In this document: one piece after another, positions 24,074-24,175 of the stretch
Layout: the number at the start of each line of letters is the position of its first letter
Position numbering within the stretch: position 1 is the stretch's first letter
Notes under the pieces: model-generated
Databases searched by the model: none
Seen by the model: the letters and a program-made list of their open reading frames with translations, nothing else
Told to the model about the DNA's origin: nothing
From: a virus
Virus record (IMG/VR): IMGVR_UViG_3300044491_000352
Coordinates: 1-24,175 of that record
Length of the DNA stretch: 24,175 nt
Reading direction: 5' to 3' (one strand)
Translations under genes and position numbers: made by a program

Positions 24074-24175
24074 AAATGCCAACGTATAGCTTGTTTTTTT
24101 CAGGGAACCACACATACCCACTACCAATAGTTGGTTTTTTTTCGTCACCAAGCAAACCGTATCTCTATTAAAAGG

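Noticed and set aside
24123-24142. Short hairpin ACCAA-TAG-TTGGT followed by eight T (plus strand), terminator-like
   Set aside because: The stem is only five base pairs and AT-rich, and no plus-strand gene leads into it. On the minus strand the same bases look coding.

Overview
The window is a tailed-phage genome segment (phage or prophage contig), most likely from a phage of a marine Bacteroidetes/Flavobacteriia host. The phage call rests on a portal protein, a large terminase, three long fibre-type proteins, an M15 endolysin and a holin. The host guess rests on promoter boxes of the Bacteroidetes type (TAnnTTTG), AT-rich leaders without Shine-Dalgarno sequences, and a 1638-residue protein built from BspA/DUF285 repeats. 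The portal and terminase resemble, from memory, those of crAss-like phages; this is not proven here.

Nearly everything is on the minus strand, so the reading order is right to left. At the right edge (23.8-24.2 kb) lies a region with many GTGTCGA repeats and a 24-base T run. A promoter at 23848-23879 drives groEL then groES (23.8-22.0 kb), the reverse of the usual bacterial order. One plus-strand gene, a likely winged-helix DNA-binding protein (21554-22072), converges on groES and shares a divergent promoter region with the next unit.

That next unit (21.5-13.95 kb) starts with a chain of tiny, mostly very basic proteins with overlapping start and stop codons. It continues with a fibre (19731-20768), two small proteins, the giant repeat protein (14248-19164) and a 91-residue protein. 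A third unit starts at a near-leaderless promoter (13924-13931). It holds a 46-residue conserved protein, a membrane coiled-coil protein, an exported thioredoxin-like protein without its cysteines, an M15 peptidase, a 3TM-type holin, two more fibres (7618-12297 and 5826-7616) and a small protein. A fourth unit (5.45 kb to the left edge) is the packaging module: two small proteins, an apparent double GroES-like protein, a small-terminase candidate, the large terminase (TTG start), and the portal, which runs off the left edge.

Together these genes cover folding (own GroEL/GroES), DNA packaging, host recognition (three fibres plus the repeat protein) and lysis. No tRNA, CRISPR array, integrase or insertion sequence was seen. 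Major capsid, tail tube and replication genes are not in the window.
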